From: Hyphomicrobiales bacterium
GTDB lineage: Bacteria > Pseudomonadota > Alphaproteobacteria > Rhizobiales > NORP267
DNA length: 64,000 nucleotides
Assembly: GCA_021775875.1 (NCBI GenBank)
Contig: JAJFHA010000017.1
Coordinates: 1-64,000, forward strand
Direction of reading: 5' to 3'
Under the pieces are notes generated by a model. It had not been told where the DNA came from, made no database searches, and saw only the letters and a program-made list of their open reading frames with translations. Below, piece after piece: positions 48,020 to 59,600 of this stretch. Numbering within the stretch: position 1 is the first letter of the stretch; every line of letters starts with the position of its first letter. Position numbers and translations under genes: made by a program.

Positions 48020-49327
48020 TTAGAGAATAAACCGCGATAGATCTGTATCTTTGGCCAGATCACCGATCTGATCCTCAACAAATCTGGCGTCGATTTTGAC
48101 GGTCTCGCCGCCCCGGTCGGTCGCTGTGAAGCTGATATCATCGAGCACCCGTTCCATCACGGTCTGTAGCCGCCGTGCGCCGATATTTTCAACACTTGAA
48201 TTAATATCGGCGGCGATGCCAGCAATCGCATCGATGGCATCATCGGTAAAGTCTAGCGTCACTTCTTCGGTCGCCAATAATGCCACATATTGCTTGATCA
48301 GGCTGGCTTCGGTCTCGGTCAGAATGCGTTTGAAATCGTCTTTGGTGAGAGCCCGCAATTCAACCCGGATCGGCAATCGCCCCTGTAATTCAGGCAACAG
48401 GTCAGATGGTTTGGCGATATGAAAAGCGCCCGACGCAATGAACAGAATATGGTCAGTTTTCACCGTCCCGTATTTGGTGGCCACATTGGTGCCTTCCAGC
48501 AACGGCAACAAATCGCGCTGCACGCCTTCACGGCTGACATCGCCGCCAGCGCGATCCGAACGCACGGTGATTTTATCAATCTCATCGAGAAACACTATGC
48601 CGTCATTTTCCACGCTCGATATTGCTTCCTGGGTGATCTGGTCCTGATCCAGTAATTTGTCGGATTCTTCCGCGATCAACACTTCGTAGCTTTCAGAAAC
48701 TTTCATTTTGCGGGATTTTGTCCGCCCGCCCATCGCTTTGCCGAGCATATCGTTGAGGTTGATCATGCCGATTTGACCACCGGGCATACCTGGAATATCA
48801 AAGCCGGGCGCACCCCCGCCGGTATCCGCAACTTCAACTTCAATCTCGCTGTCATCAAGTTCGCCGGACCGGAGTTTTTTGCGGAAATGTTCCCGCGTAG
48901 TGGTGCCCGCTTTGTCCCCGGCAAGGGCATCTATAACACGTTCTTCGGCGGCACCATGGGCAATGGTTTTTACCTCTTCGCGCCGCCGTTCCCGCACCAG
49001 GGTCATCCCCACTTCCACCAGATCGCGGACGATCTGTTCAACATCCCGCCCCACATAACCAACCTCGGTAAATTTGGTGGCTTCAATCTTGATGAAAGGT
49101 GCTTGCGCCAGTTTGGCCAGACGGCGGGAAATTTCGGTCTTGCCAACCCCGGTCGGGCCGATCATCAGAATATTTTTCGGCAGCACCTCTTCTTTCAAAG
49201 GCCCTTCGATTTGCATCCGACGCCAGCGATTACGCAGTGCAATGGCGACCGCACGCTTGGCATCCTTCTGACCGATAATGTAGCGGTCCAGTTCGGAAAC
49301 GATTTCGCGGGGAGAGAAATTGGTCAT
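48020..49327 (-). CDS. hslU: HslU ATPase of the HslUV protease
   Basis: A 435-aa AAA+ unfoldase. [33 protein letters not shown]-type start, Walker [17 protein letters not shown], the pore loop [13 protein letters not shown], Walker [10 protein letters not shown], and the C-terminal DTDLSRFIL tail that docks on HslV are visible. It follows hslV on the same strand. Confidence 0.96.
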   Translation of the reverse strand: MTNFSPREIVSELDRYIIGQKDAKRAVAIALRNRWRRMQIEGPLKEEVLPKNILMIGPTGVGKTEISRRLAKLAQAPFIKIEATKFTEVGYVGRDVEQIVRDLVEVGMTLVRERRREEVKTIAHGAAEERVIDALAGDKAGTTTREHFRKKLRSGELDDSEIEVEVADTGGGAPGFDIPGMPGGQIGMINLNDMLGKAMGGRTKSRKMKVSESYEVLIAEESDKLLDQDQITQEAISSVENDGIVFLDEIDKITVRSDRAGGDVSREGVQRDLLPLLEGTNVATKYGTVKTDHILFIASGAFHIAKPSDLLPELQGRLPIRVELRALTKDDFKRILTETEASLIKQYVALLATEEVTLDFTDDAIDAIAGIAADINSSVENIGARRLQTVMERVLDDISFTATDRGGETVKIDARFVEDQIGDLAKDTDLSRFIL

Positions 49328-49367
49328 AGATCAGTATTTACCCGGTTCGGATTTAAAACAGGAAATG

Positions 49368-49919
49368 TCATTCGGCATCAAGCGTTTCCACAACAAGATT
49401 TTCGTTGGTGAAAATACAAATTTCAGCGGCAATCGCCATGGCTTTTCGTGCCAGAGCTTCGGCATCGAGATCGGTATCGGCCAGTGCTTTGGCGGCTGCA
49501 AGCGCGTAATTACCACCTGATCCGATCGCCATGATACCGTGTTCCGGTTCCAGCACATCGCCATTGCCGGTCAGCGCCAGGGAAACCTGGGCATCTGCCA
49601 CAAGCATCATCGCTTCAAGGCGGCGTAAATAGCGATCCGTGCGCCAATCCTTGGCAAGTTCGACGCAGGCTCGGGTCAATTGTCCGGGATATTGTTCAAG
49701 TTTTGATTCAAGCCGCTCGAACAAGGTCAACGCATCCGCAGTCGCGCCTGCAAATCCGGCAATCACCCTGCCTTCGGAAAGTGTGCGCACCTTGCGTGCA
49801 TTATGTTTGATCACGGTATTACCAAGACTGACCTGGCCATCGCCAGCCACCACCACCTTGCCGCCTTTGCGCACAGTGAGGATTGTCGTTGCATACATCT
49901 GGTCCGGCGATTTGGTCAT
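49368..49919 (-). CDS. hslV: HslV peptidase of the HslUV protease
   Basis: A 183-aa proteasome-like threonine protease. A ten-residue prosegment precedes the catalytic Thr in [53 protein letters not shown] and [15 protein letters not shown] are further hallmarks. It forms a dodecamer capped by HslU. A weak sigma70-like promoter lies upstream; I saw no heat-shock consensus. Confidence 0.95.
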   Translation of the reverse strand: MTKSPDQMYATTILTVRKGGKVVVAGDGQVSLGNTVIKHNARKVRTLSEGRVIAGFAGATADALTLFERLESKLEQYPGQLTRACVELAKDWRTDRYLRRLEAMMLVADAQVSLALTGNGDVLEPEHGIMAIGSGGNYALAAAKALADTDLDAEALARKAMAIAAEICIFTNENLVVETLDAE

Positions 49920-49962
49920 TGAAAATCCTGTGTCTTAGTCACGGGCCTTTAATTCAGTCCCT

Positions 49963-49990
49963 AATGTAGGAATTACTAACGATTCTGCAA
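49963..49990 (-). promoter_or_regulatory. Possible hslVU promoter
   Basis: On the minus strand TTGCAG (49990-49985), 16 bases, then TACATT (49968-49963) resembles a housekeeping promoter, about 45 bases before the hslV ATG. No CTTG...CCCCAT heat-shock pattern was found in the hslV-hisB gap. Confidence 0.35.
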
Positions 49991-50100
49991 ATCCGAGACT
50001 GACCTCATCCTTAACTGCTATTTCGGTTGAAGGTGGAATAATTTGTTCCATCCTGTTAAACCCGCCCCATAAATTTCAGTTAAAGAACGGATCTTCTGCC

Positions 50101-50700
50101 ATGCGTACGGCAAAAACAGCTCGCAAGACCCGGGAAACCGATATCCAGGTCTCCGTCAAACTGGACGGTACCGGTGTCAATGATATTGCCACAGGGGTCG
50201 GTTTTTTCGACCATATGCTCGAACAATTGGCGAAACATGGCCAGATTGATCTGGATGTGAAAGCTGTGGGGGATCTTCATATTGATGATCATCACACGGT
50301 TGAAGATACCGGAATTGCGCTCGGGCAGGCTGTAAAAAAGGCGCTTGGCGATATGGCCGGGATCCGGCGCTACGCGTCTGCTTATCTTCCCATGGATGAA
50401 ACCTTGAGCCGGGTTGTTGTGGATATATCGGGTCGTCCGTTTCTGGTCTGGAATGTGGAATTTAGGTCAGAAAAAATTGGTACCTTCGATACTGAATTAG
50501 TGCGCGAATTTTTTCAGGCCTTTGCCCAGCATGCCGGCATAACTCTTCATGTGGAAACACTTTACGGGGTGAATAGCCACCATATCGCAGAATCCTGTTT
50601 CAAGGGTCTGGCCCGTGCGTTATATAGCGCAATTGAAATCGACCCGCGTCAGACTGGTATCATTCCCTCCACCAAAGGCGCGCTCGGCGATTCTGACTAG
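50101..50700 (+). CDS. hisB: Imidazoleglycerol-phosphate dehydratase
   Basis: A 199-aa Mn-dependent enzyme of histidine synthesis. [46 protein letters not shown] supplies the first metal-binding His cluster and [17 protein letters not shown] the second. It is the monofunctional type without the phosphatase domain of enteric HisB. It is divergent from hslVU and opens the his cluster. Confidence 0.96.
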   Translation: MRTAKTARKTRETDIQVSVKLDGTGVNDIATGVGFFDHMLEQLAKHGQIDLDVKAVGDLHIDDHHTVEDTGIALGQAVKKALGDMAGIRRYASAYLPMDETLSRVVVDISGRPFLVWNVEFRSEKIGTFDTELVREFFQAFAQHAGITLHVETLYGVNSHHIAESCFKGLARALYSAIEIDPRQTGIIPSTKGALGDSD

Positions 50701-50718
50701 TCGTGGATTCTTGAACCA

Positions 50719-51210
50719 ATGGCAATTTATACGGTGCATGAACCTGCCGGACAAAAAGCAGCTGAGCAGGCTGTATTTGTGCGCGACAAATTTTCCTGGC
50801 CGGGCTTTTTTTTCGGGCCATTTTGGTTGTTGGCAAAAGGCATGTGGCTGGTCCTGATCGGCTATCTGGTTCTGGCCGCAATGTTTGTTTCTGCGCTTGT
50901 TTATTTATTGCCTGCCAGTCTCGTAATATTACCTCTGGTTATTTTTTTGACCCATTTGCTGTTTGGTTTTGAAGCACCGAATTTGTGCGCCTGGACCATT
51001 GCGCGTCGGGGTTATTCCTTGAAAACGGTGATATCCGGTCATGATCTGGATGATTGCGAACGACGCTATTTTGCAAACCGGATTAACCGCGATGCGATCC
51101 CGGAACCAATTGCACCGTTACCACCGGGACCTGAAATTTTTCACCCGGGCTCAAACGTGCCGGGCTCAAACGTGATTGGCATTTTCCCCAGGCCCGGGGG
51201 TGACGGATGA
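50719..51210 (+). CDS. DUF2628 membrane protein
   Basis: A 163-aa protein with the DUF2628 pattern: [24 protein letters not shown] followed by two hydrophobic helices ([19 protein letters not shown] and [19 protein letters not shown]). The cytoplasmic tail is Pro-rich and contains a tandem [10 protein letters not shown] from a 15-bp repeat near 51150-51178. Function is unknown. It sits between hisB and hisH in many alphaproteobacteria; it overlaps hisH by four bases. Confidence 0.85.
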   Translation: MAIYTVHEPAGQKAAEQAVFVRDKFSWPGFFFGPFWLLAKGMWLVLIGYLVLAAMFVSALVYLLPASLVILPLVIFLTHLLFGFEAPNLCAWTIARRGYSLKTVISGHDLDDCERRYFANRINRDAIPEPIAPLPPGPEIFHPGSNVPGSNVIGIFPRPGGDG

Positions 51211-51857
51211 CCATCGCCATCATCGATTACGGATCGGGGAATTTACGTTCGGCAGCGAAAGCGTTTGAGCGTGCTGTACAAACCATTGCCAGCAACCAAA
51301 ATGTGCTTGTCACAAGCGACCCGGGAATTGTTGCCAGCGCCGACCGCATTGTGCTGCCGGGTGTTGGTGCGTTCCGCGACTGCAAACAGGGTTTTTACGC
51401 GATTGATGGCATGGTTGATTCTCTGGAAGAAGCGGTGCGGACAAAAGGCCGTCCATTTTTTGGTATCTGTGTCGGGATGCAACTCATGGCCACAAGAGGT
51501 CTGGAACATGGTGCTGAGCCAGGGCTGGATTGGGTTCCGGGCGACGTGACAAGGATCGAGCCCAGCGACCCAGATTTGAAAATTCCGCATATGGGATGGA
51601 ACACGCTTGGCGTTTTAAACGATCATCCGATGCTGGCAGATATCGAAACCGGGACCGATGGCCTGCACGCTTATTTCGTGCATTCTTATGCGATGCAGGT
51701 TGAGAATTCTGACCACCTTGTTGCGACCGCTGATTATGGTGGGCCGATAACGGCAATCGTCGCCCGGGATAATATGATCGGCACCCAGTTTCATCCGGAA
51801 AAAAGCCAGGCGCTCGGCTTGAAACTCATCGCCAATTTTATTGAATGGTCGCCATGA
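51207..51857 (+). CDS. hisH: Imidazole glycerol phosphate synthase glutaminase subunit
   Basis: A 216-aa class I glutamine amidotransferase. [14 protein letters not shown] holds the catalytic Cys, and [20 protein letters not shown] the His and Glu. [20 protein letters not shown] opens the protein. It feeds ammonia to HisF, making IGP and AICAR. ATG overlaps the DUF2628 stop, and its own stop overlaps hisA. Confidence 0.95.
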   Translation: MTIAIIDYGSGNLRSAAKAFERAVQTIASNQNVLVTSDPGIVASADRIVLPGVGAFRDCKQGFYAIDGMVDSLEEAVRTKGRPFFGICVGMQLMATRGLEHGAEPGLDWVPGDVTRIEPSDPDLKIPHMGWNTLGVLNDHPMLADIETGTDGLHAYFVHSYAMQVENSDHLVATADYGGPITAIVARDNMIGTQFHPEKSQALGLKLIANFIEWSP

Positions 51858-52598
51858 TTTTGTTCCCCGCAATCGATCTGAAATCAGGCCAATGCGTCCG
51901 CCTTGTGCGTGGCGACATGGACCAGGCGACCGTCTTTAATGATGATCCGGCGGCCCAGGCTAAAAATTTTGAAGACCAGGGTTTTGAATATCTCCATATG
52001 GTCGATCTGGATGGTGCTTTTGCCGGCAAATCACAAAATGGTGCAGCGGTGGAGCGGGTGCTTGAAACGGTCTCGATCCCGGTCCAGCTTGGCGGCGGTA
52101 TCCGCACGCTGCATGATATCGACGCCTGGATCGATAAAGGCCTGGCCCGGGTCATTCTAGGCACGATTGCCGTGCGTGATCCAGATCTGGTCAAGAGGGC
52201 GTGTCAAAAATATCCCGGCAAAATCGCCGTTGGGATCGACGCCCGCGATGGTTTTGTCGCGGTCGAAGGCTGGGCCGAAACATCTCAATTGACCGCCAGC
52301 GATCTGGCCGCACAATTCGCCGATTGCGGCGTCGCTGCGATCATCTATACCGATATTTCCCGCGATGGCATGTTGCAGGGGATTAATTGGCAAGGCACCA
52401 TTGAGCTTGGTAAATCGACCAATATACCGGTCATTGCTTCGGGAGGTCTTGCATCCATGACCGATATCGAAATGCTTGCGTCCCCCGCCGCGAACCATCT
52501 TGAAGGTGCCATTGCGGGGCGCGCTCTTTATGATGGCCGGGTGGATGTCGATCAGGCGCTTGCCCTGATCAAGGAAGCAAAAAAGGCGGCGAAGGCCG

Positions 52599-52606
<8 letters not shown>
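51854..52606 (+). CDS. hisA: ProFAR isomerase
   Basis: A 250-aa TIM barrel that opens the ribose ring of ProFAR (Amadori rearrangement). [25 protein letters not shown] with the catalytic Asp, [18 protein letters not shown] and [11 protein letters not shown] are diagnostic. I use ATG 51854 (ATGA overlap with hisH); ATG 51845 is possible. Confidence 0.94.
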
Positions 52607-53375
<769 letters not shown>

Positions 53376-53395
53376 CCATGATCCATATTGCCAAT

Positions 53396-53425
53396 TTGAC
53401 TTTTCGCCTGGTGGGTTCGTATATG
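53396..53425 (+). promoter_or_regulatory. Possible promoter before hisE
   Basis: TTGACT, 18 bases, TATATG in the 85-bp gap between hisF and hisE resembles a housekeeping promoter and could give hisE-coaA separate transcription. The ribosome site GAGGGAAA and the TTG start follow. Confidence 0.45.
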
Positions 53426-53460
53426 CTCGTCCAGATTAGTTCCAGTGAGGGAAACCGGCA

Positions 53461-53784
53461 TTGAGCGATTTTAGTATCGAACAATTGGCGGAGATAATTC
53501 GCGCCCGTCGCGCCGCAACCGGGGATACATCATATACCCGGCAATTGCTTGATCGTGGCGTCGCGCATATCTCCCGCAAGCTTGGCGAAGAATCTACCGA
53601 AACTGTCATCGCGGCGCTTTCCGAAGATAAAGATGCCCTGCGTGACGAAGCCGCTGACCTGATCTACCATCTGCTGGTTTTGCTGGAGGCGCGGGATATA
53701 AAAATCGAAGATGTTGTCGGTGAGCTGGAGCGCCGCACGAAAACTTCAGGTCTTGAAGAAAAAGCCGCCCGCTCGCCCGCCTAA
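53461..53784 (+). CDS. hisE: Phosphoribosyl-ATP pyrophosphatase
   Basis: A 107-aa all-helical pyrophosphatase of the MazG-like superfamily for the second step of histidine synthesis. SYTRQLLDRGVAHISRKLGEESTETVIAAL and RDEAADLIYHLLVLLEARDIKIEDV carry the metal-binding Glu/Asp residues. It is the stand-alone HisE (no HisI fusion) and starts with TTG after GAGGGAAA. Confidence 0.94.
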   Translation: MSDFSIEQLAEIIRARRAATGDTSYTRQLLDRGVAHISRKLGEESTETVIAALSEDKDALRDEAADLIYHLLVLLEARDIKIEDVVGELERRTKTSGLEEKAARSPA

Positions 53785-53822
53785 GAGCCAGATTGAGTAT
53801 TTTCAACCGGTAAACGAAAAAT

Positions 53823-54779
53823 ATGGATAAGCTTTCCTCCCAATCGGTTTCGCCGTTCAAGGTTTTTACCCGCAAGCAATGGGCTGAATTGCGCGCGGGC
53901 GAACCCATGACCCTGACGGGAGAAGAGTTGCGCCAGTTGCAGGGGATCAACGAGCGGGTCTCTGCCAAGGAAGTCGAGCAGATTCATTTGCCGCTTTCCC
54001 GGTTGCTGGATTTTTATGTTGTGGCAGCCAGAGACCTTCATACCGCGACCGAGCGGTTTTTAGGCGGCAACAATCATGCCAAAATGCCGTTTGTTATCGG
54101 GCTGGCGGGTTCTGTCGCTGTCGGTAAATCAACCACCGCCCGTATCCTGCAGGCTTTGCTGGGGCGCTGGCCGGGAAACCCGAAGGTGGCGCTGGTGCCA
54201 ACCGACGGATTTTTGCTCCCCAACGCGGTTTTGGAAAAAGAAGGACTGATGGAGAAAAAAGGCTTTCCAGGGAGCTTCGATCTGCCAGCTTTGTTGCAAT
54301 TTCTGACCGATATCAAAGCCGGTGAAGCGAAAGTCAAAGCACCGGTATATTCGCATTTTTCTTATGACGTCATGCCCAGCCAGTTTATCGAAGTTGACCG
54401 CCCGGATATTCTGATCGTGGAAGGGTTAAACGTATTGCAGCCCGCACGCTTACCCAAAGATGGGTCGGAAATTCCGTTTGTGTCGGATTTTTTTGATTTT
54501 TCGATTTATGTGGATGCTGATGAACAAGTGATCGAGCGCTGGTATGTGGAACGTTTTATGGAACTGCGCAAAACTGCATTCCGCGACCCGGCTTCATATT
54601 TTCATCGTTACAGCCAGATTTCTGACTCTGAAGCCCATGAGACGGCCAATGATATCTGGCGGCAGATCAATTTACGGAACTTGCGCGAAAATATTTTGCC
54701 CACCCGCCAACGCGCTGATTTGATCCTGCACAAAGGTGCAAATCACCAGGTCGATAAAGTGGCGCTTAGAAAGCTCTGA
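53823..54779 (+). CDS. coaA: Type I pantothenate kinase
   Basis: A 318-aa P-loop kinase for the first committed step of CoA synthesis. Walker [19 protein letters not shown] near residue 100, [28 protein letters not shown] and the long [17 protein letters not shown] segment mark the bacterial CoaA fold (feedback-inhibited by CoA). hisE-coaA adjacency is common in alphaproteobacteria. Confidence 0.95.
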   Translation: MDKLSSQSVSPFKVFTRKQWAELRAGEPMTLTGEELRQLQGINERVSAKEVEQIHLPLSRLLDFYVVAARDLHTATERFLGGNNHAKMPFVIGLAGSVAVGKSTTARILQALLGRWPGNPKVALVPTDGFLLPNAVLEKEGLMEKKGFPGSFDLPALLQFLTDIKAGEAKVKAPVYSHFSYDVMPSQFIEVDRPDILIVEGLNVLQPARLPKDGSEIPFVSDFFDFSIYVDADEQVIERWYVERFMELRKTAFRDPASYFHRYSQISDSEAHETANDIWRQINLRNLRENILPTRQRADLILHKGANHQVDKVALRKL

Positions 54780-54797
54780 TTTTTCAAAGGGCCGTTT

Positions 54798-55790
54798 TCA
54801 AACCAATCTGTCGGATTTCGCAAGATCCATCAGGGACGTTTCCGGGCGTGCTCCCATATGGCTGATCACTTCCGCCGCGGCCATGGCACCAAGCCGGGCG
54901 CAATCAAGCCATGGCAGCTTTCGGGAAAGACCATACAGAAATCCAGCAGCAAACAAATCCCCCGCCCCGGTGGTATCGACAACCTGTTCGACGTGTTTTG
55001 CTGGCACCTGGCTGATCTTGTCTTTGGACGTGATTACCGCCCCGTCTGCACTTCTGGTAAGGACACCAAGCGGGCAGTCGCGGCGCACCTTTTCACATGC
55101 CTCATCAAACGATGAGACTTCATAAAGCGAAATAATTTCGGCTTCGTTGGCGAACAGAATATCAACTTCGTCGTTTACAAGAACCCGGAATTCTTCCCGG
55201 TGACGATCCACACAAAATGAATCGGATAGCGTTAGCGCCACCCGGCCACCATGTTTGTGGGTAAGGCGGGCGGCCTTGTAAAAGGCTTCCTTGGCGGGGG
55301 CCGGATCAAACAGATAGCCTTCCAGATAGACGATATCGGCCTTCGCGATATCGTCTTCATTGACATCACCGGGCCCTAGCGTCTGGCTGGCACCAAGAAA
55401 TGTATTCATGGTGCGCTCCCCGTCCGGTGTCACCAAAATCAGACACCGCGCAGTTGGGTCGCCCTCGGTACGCGCGGGCGTTACATAATCCACCCCAAGC
55501 GCACTGATATCATGGCGAAATACTTTGCCAAGCTGATCAGATTGAACGGTGCCGATAAACCCGGTTTCAGCACCAAACGAAGCTAGCCCGGAAATTGTAT
55601 TGGCAGCCGAACCGCCAGATATTTCAATCCCCGGCCCCATAGCGGCATAGAGGTTTTCGGCCTCCACCGCATCGATCAATTGCATGCCGCCTTTGGCAAG
55701 ACCGCGTCCTTTGAGAAATTCATCATCAGCACGCGTTAAAACGTCGACAATCGCGTTACCGATTCCAAGCACATCATATTTATCAGCCAT
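54798..55790 (-). CDS. PfkB-family adenosine kinase
   Basis: A 330-aa ribokinase-fold kinase. YDVLGIGNAIVDVLTRADDEFLKGRGLAKGGMQLID at the N-terminus and EISGGSAANTISGLASFG are typical of the adenosine kinase branch in alphaproteobacteria, and VVDTTGAGDLFAAGFLYG carries the anion hole and catalytic Asp. It probably phosphorylates adenosine for purine salvage. It converges with coaA; the gap 55791-55984 to the next gene shows nothing notable. Confidence 0.9.
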   Translation of the reverse strand: MADKYDVLGIGNAIVDVLTRADDEFLKGRGLAKGGMQLIDAVEAENLYAAMGPGIEISGGSAANTISGLASFGAETGFIGTVQSDQLGKVFRHDISALGVDYVTPARTEGDPTARCLILVTPDGERTMNTFLGASQTLGPGDVNEDDIAKADIVYLEGYLFDPAPAKEAFYKAARLTHKHGGRVALTLSDSFCVDRHREEFRVLVNDEVDILFANEAEIISLYEVSSFDEACEKVRRDCPLGVLTRSADGAVITSKDKISQVPAKHVEQVVDTTGAGDLFAAGFLYGLSRKLPWLDCARLGAMAAAEVISHMGARPETSLMDLAKSDRLV

Positions 55791-55984
55791 GGGGCGTCCT
55801 GTTTCAGGTTTTCTGCGAAGCTATGATTCTGCGCTGGATTATAGAGTCAGGCCTCTCTAATTCCAGTCAAATCTATGGTCCATTGGCTGGCCTGGAAAAA
55901 GCTCTTTGGCCCTTGTTCCTGCGCCGGCAAACAACTATCTGAAGTGGCGGGTAATTCCTTGTTTTAATTTATCTGGAAACGTAA

Positions 55985-56677
55985 ATGCTTGATGCTGCCC
56001 TGACATCCTTTCGCCAGGTTTTAACGCCGCCATTTCGCTCTGTGCTGTGGCGTTCGCTTGGAATAACCATTGCCGGTCTGGTCGTGATCTGGTTCGGAAT
56101 CCAGGCATTATTCGGTTATTTTATAGTAATCCCGTGGCCCTGGGTCGAGACCATGCTGGCGATTGTCGCAGGCCTTGGGATGGTGATCGGCATGACCTTT
56201 CTGATCGCCCCGGTCTCATCCATCGTTGCCGGGCTGTTTCTCGATGAAATCGCCGATCAGGTAGAAGCAGAGCATTACCCGAACGATGTTCCGGGCACCG
56301 CCCTGCCGGTCGTAAAGGCAACATTGCTGGCATCCAAATTTGCCGGATTGGTAATCCTGGTAAATATCATGGCGCTACTTTTGCTGCTCATTCCGGGCAT
56401 CAACCTGATCGCTTTTTTTGGCGCCAACGGCTATCTGCTCGGCCGGGAATTTTTCGAACTGGCCGGCCTGCGCCACCGTTCCCATGAACAGGTAACGGCG
56501 TTGCGAAAAGCCAATCAGATCCGGGTCTTTATGGCCGGTCTGATCATTGTCGGCTTGCTGGCGATCCCGATCCTCAATCTGCTGACGCCTATATTCGCCA
56601 CCACCTTCATGGTACATATCTACAAGCAGGCCGAAGCGCGTCAGCCAAGGGGTGTTCCTGAACAGCGATTGCGCTAA
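55985..56677 (+). CDS. EI24-domain (CysZ-like) membrane protein
   Basis: A 230-aa protein with four or so membrane helices: LGITIAGLVVIWFGIQALFGY, AIVAGLGMVIGMTFLIAPVSSIVAG, AGLVILVNIMALLLLLIPGINLIAFFGANGYLLGREFFELAGLR and FMAGLIIVGLLAIPILNLLTPIFATTFMVHIY. The RREFFE-like GREFFELAGLRHRS stretch and IPILNLL-P are EI24/CysZ marks. CysZ imports sulfate; here substrate is unproven. It precedes the restriction-modification gene by 12 bases. Confidence 0.88.
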   Translation: MLDAALTSFRQVLTPPFRSVLWRSLGITIAGLVVIWFGIQALFGYFIVIPWPWVETMLAIVAGLGMVIGMTFLIAPVSSIVAGLFLDEIADQVEAEHYPNDVPGTALPVVKATLLASKFAGLVILVNIMALLLLLIPGINLIAFFGANGYLLGREFFELAGLRHRSHEQVTALRKANQIRVFMAGLIIVGLLAIPILNLLTPIFATTFMVHIYKQAEARQPRGVPEQRLR

Positions 56678-56689
56678 AGTCTGCGGGTC

Positions 56690-59600
56690 ATGAGCCTTTT
56701 CAACAAACGCATACTCAAAAAATCTATTGGCAATCCAGCGCCGATCCCGTCTGCCCATTTGGAAATTCTTTCAAACTGGGCACGCACCATAAATGATCGC
56801 AGTATCTTTTCCGAAAACGAAACCCAGATCGAAGGTGATTTCAAATCCCGCATAATCGAGGCCGTACTTGGCTATATTCCGGCCGGGCTGGAGGCACCGC
56901 AAACGGTTGCGGTGCAGGAATTGATCGCGGGTGGCCGGGTTGATCTGGCGCTCGGATCGTTTGGTGATGACCGCCGGATCATCGCCCCGTTCGAATTAAA
57001 GGGCGCGAAAACCCGCGACCTTGACGCCCCAATATCGGGACGCCGGGAGACCCCGGTCGAACAGGCATGGCGCTATGCCCGGAAAAACAGCGGGACAAAA
57101 TGGGTTCTGGTATCGAATTATCTTGAAATCAGGCTCTATTCCTACGCGCTTGGCGAGCAGGAATATGAGGCTTTTTTCCTCAAAGACCTGACCGACCCGG
57201 ATGAATATGCCCGGTTTAGGCTTTTGTTGTCGGCGGAAAATTTGCTGTCCGGCAACACCCAAACCCTGCTCGATGAAAGCGGGCGCGCCGATAAGGAAAT
57301 CGGCGAAGCCCTGTACCGCGAATACCGCACCCTGCGCGAAACCCTGATCGCTGTGATCCCGGTAAAAAATTCAAGCATCGATGCCGTGACGGCGGTGGGT
57401 GCCGCCCAGAAAATCCTCGACCGGATTCTTTTTGTGGCTTTTGCCGAAGATACCGGGTTGCTGCCGGCACGCTCCCTTGAGCAGGCCTATCAACATGCCG
57501 ATCCGTATAATCCCCGGCCCGTTTGGCAAAATTTTCTCAGCCTGTTCCGCGCCGTGGATGAGGGCAACAAGGGTCTGAATATTCCGAAATATAATGGTGG
57601 CCTGTTTCAGCCTGACCCGGCGGTCGATGAAATCGAGCTGCCCGACGAGATTTGCGAAGGCTTCAAGCGGATCGGGTCTTATGATTTCGAAACCGAAGTC
57701 GGCGTCACCATTCTGGGGCGCATTTTCGAACAATCGGTCTCGGACCTTGAGCGCCTTCTGGCCCGCGCCCGGGGGGATGCTGAAGACGATTCGGACAAGA
57801 CCGGGGCAACCGGGCGGCGCAAGCGCGACGGCATCGTCTACACGCCTGATTATATCGCCCGCTTCATCGTCGAGCGTACTTTGGGCACCCACATCAACGA
57901 AATATTCCGTGCCACCATGGCGAAACATGCCAGAGGCGATGCCGACGATTATGACAATTTGCAATTCGCGCAAAATTCAGAACGCGGCAAAGCCACATGG
58001 AACAAGCGCGAACTGGAGGCCTGGACAGAATTCAGGTTTAAACTGCAAACCCTGCGGGTTGTTGATCCGGCCTGCGGGTCGGGGGTGTTTCTGGTCACCG
58101 CTTTTGACTATCTGAAAAGCGAATATGACAAGGTCAACGCCAAAATGGCGGAATTGCGCGGTAGCCCGGACCTGTTCGATCCCGACGCCGAAATTCTCAG
58201 CCAAAATCTCTACGGCGTTGATGTCAATGCCGAGAGCGTCGAGATCACCAAATTATCGCTCTGGCTGAAAACCGCCAAAAAAGGCAAGGAACTGGCCAGC
58301 CTTGACCACACCATCCGGGTTGGCGACAGCCTGATCGAAGATTCAAATTTCGCCTATCTGGAACACGGCTTCACCTGGCAAAAAGCGTTCCCCGAAGTGT
58401 TCGCCAATGGCGGCTTCGATGTGGTGCTTGGTAACCCGCCTTATGTCAGGCAGGAATTATTGTCGCCCCTGAAACCGTATTTGCAAAAGCGCTTTGAGGT
58501 TTATCACGGCGTCGCCGACCTCTATTGTTATTTCTTCGAGCGCGGCCTGCGTTTGCTGAAACCCGGTGGACGGCTGGGCTATATTTCTTCCAGCACTTTT
58601 TTCAAGACCAATTCCGGCAAGCCGTTGCGGGCCTATCTGCCAAATGCGGCGACGTTAGAGACCATCACGGATTTTGGTGATCTGCAAATTTTTGACGGTG
58701 TCACCACCTACCCGGCAATCCTCACCATGCAGCGCCGGGAGATGCCGAAAGACCATGCTTTACATTTCTGGAAGCTGGATGAAATCCCCCGCGAAAATTT
58801 CTCGAAAAGCTTTGACGCGCACGCGGAAAATTTCCCGCAAGACGCATTGACGCAGGCAAGTTGGCAACTGGAAAACCCTGCGCTCCGGGCCTTGCGCACC
58901 AAAATTGTTGAGGGAAAACAGACTCTGAAACAGGTCTATGGTTCACCATATCGCGGCGTCCTGACCGGTCGCAACGAAGCCTTCGTTATCGACCGGCAAG
59001 TGCGCGACCGGCTGGTAACGGAGGACCCGAAATCAGAAGAAATTCTGAAACCCGTATTAAAGGGAAACGAGTTGAAAAGGTGGCGAATCGAACCTGAAGA
59101 CCTTTGGCTTATATTGTTTCCGAAAGGTTGGACCGGACAAAATGTAATGACTGATAATGAAGAAACGGCTTGGAATTGGTTGACTGAACAATACCCTGCG
59201 ATTGCTGGTTGGCTTTTACCTTTCGCCGCAGTTTGCCGAAAAAGAACCGATAAGGGTAATTTTTGGTGGGAATTACGAGCGTGTGATTATTATGAGCAAT
59301 TCAAAAAACCAAAAATCTCTTATATAGAAATTTGCTCTTGGGCACCGTTTTCGTTCGATGATAAACAAAGATATCAGGAAGCCACAACTTTTTTTATTCC
59401 AGCAGCTGATCGTTTTTTGTTAGCTCTTTTGAATTCCAATCCGATATGGTTTTTTTGGGCAGCCACCACGTCATTTCTTCGGGGTGGTTATCAGCGCATG
59501 AAGAATCAATATGTTGAACCAGTCCCCATCCCCCCGGCCTTCGACACCGATAAAGCCGCGCTCGCCCGCCTCGCCGAAGCTTGCCAATTGGCGGCGGAAG

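Noticed and set aside
50034-50050. TGGAA-N7-TTCCA inverted repeat before hisB as an operator
   Set aside because: The half-sites are only five bases and no matching regulator is known to me; too weak to list.
49920-50100. Heat-shock (RpoH) promoter for hslVU
   Set aside because: No CTTG...CCCCAT-like pair at proper spacing was found; only a weak housekeeping-type match.
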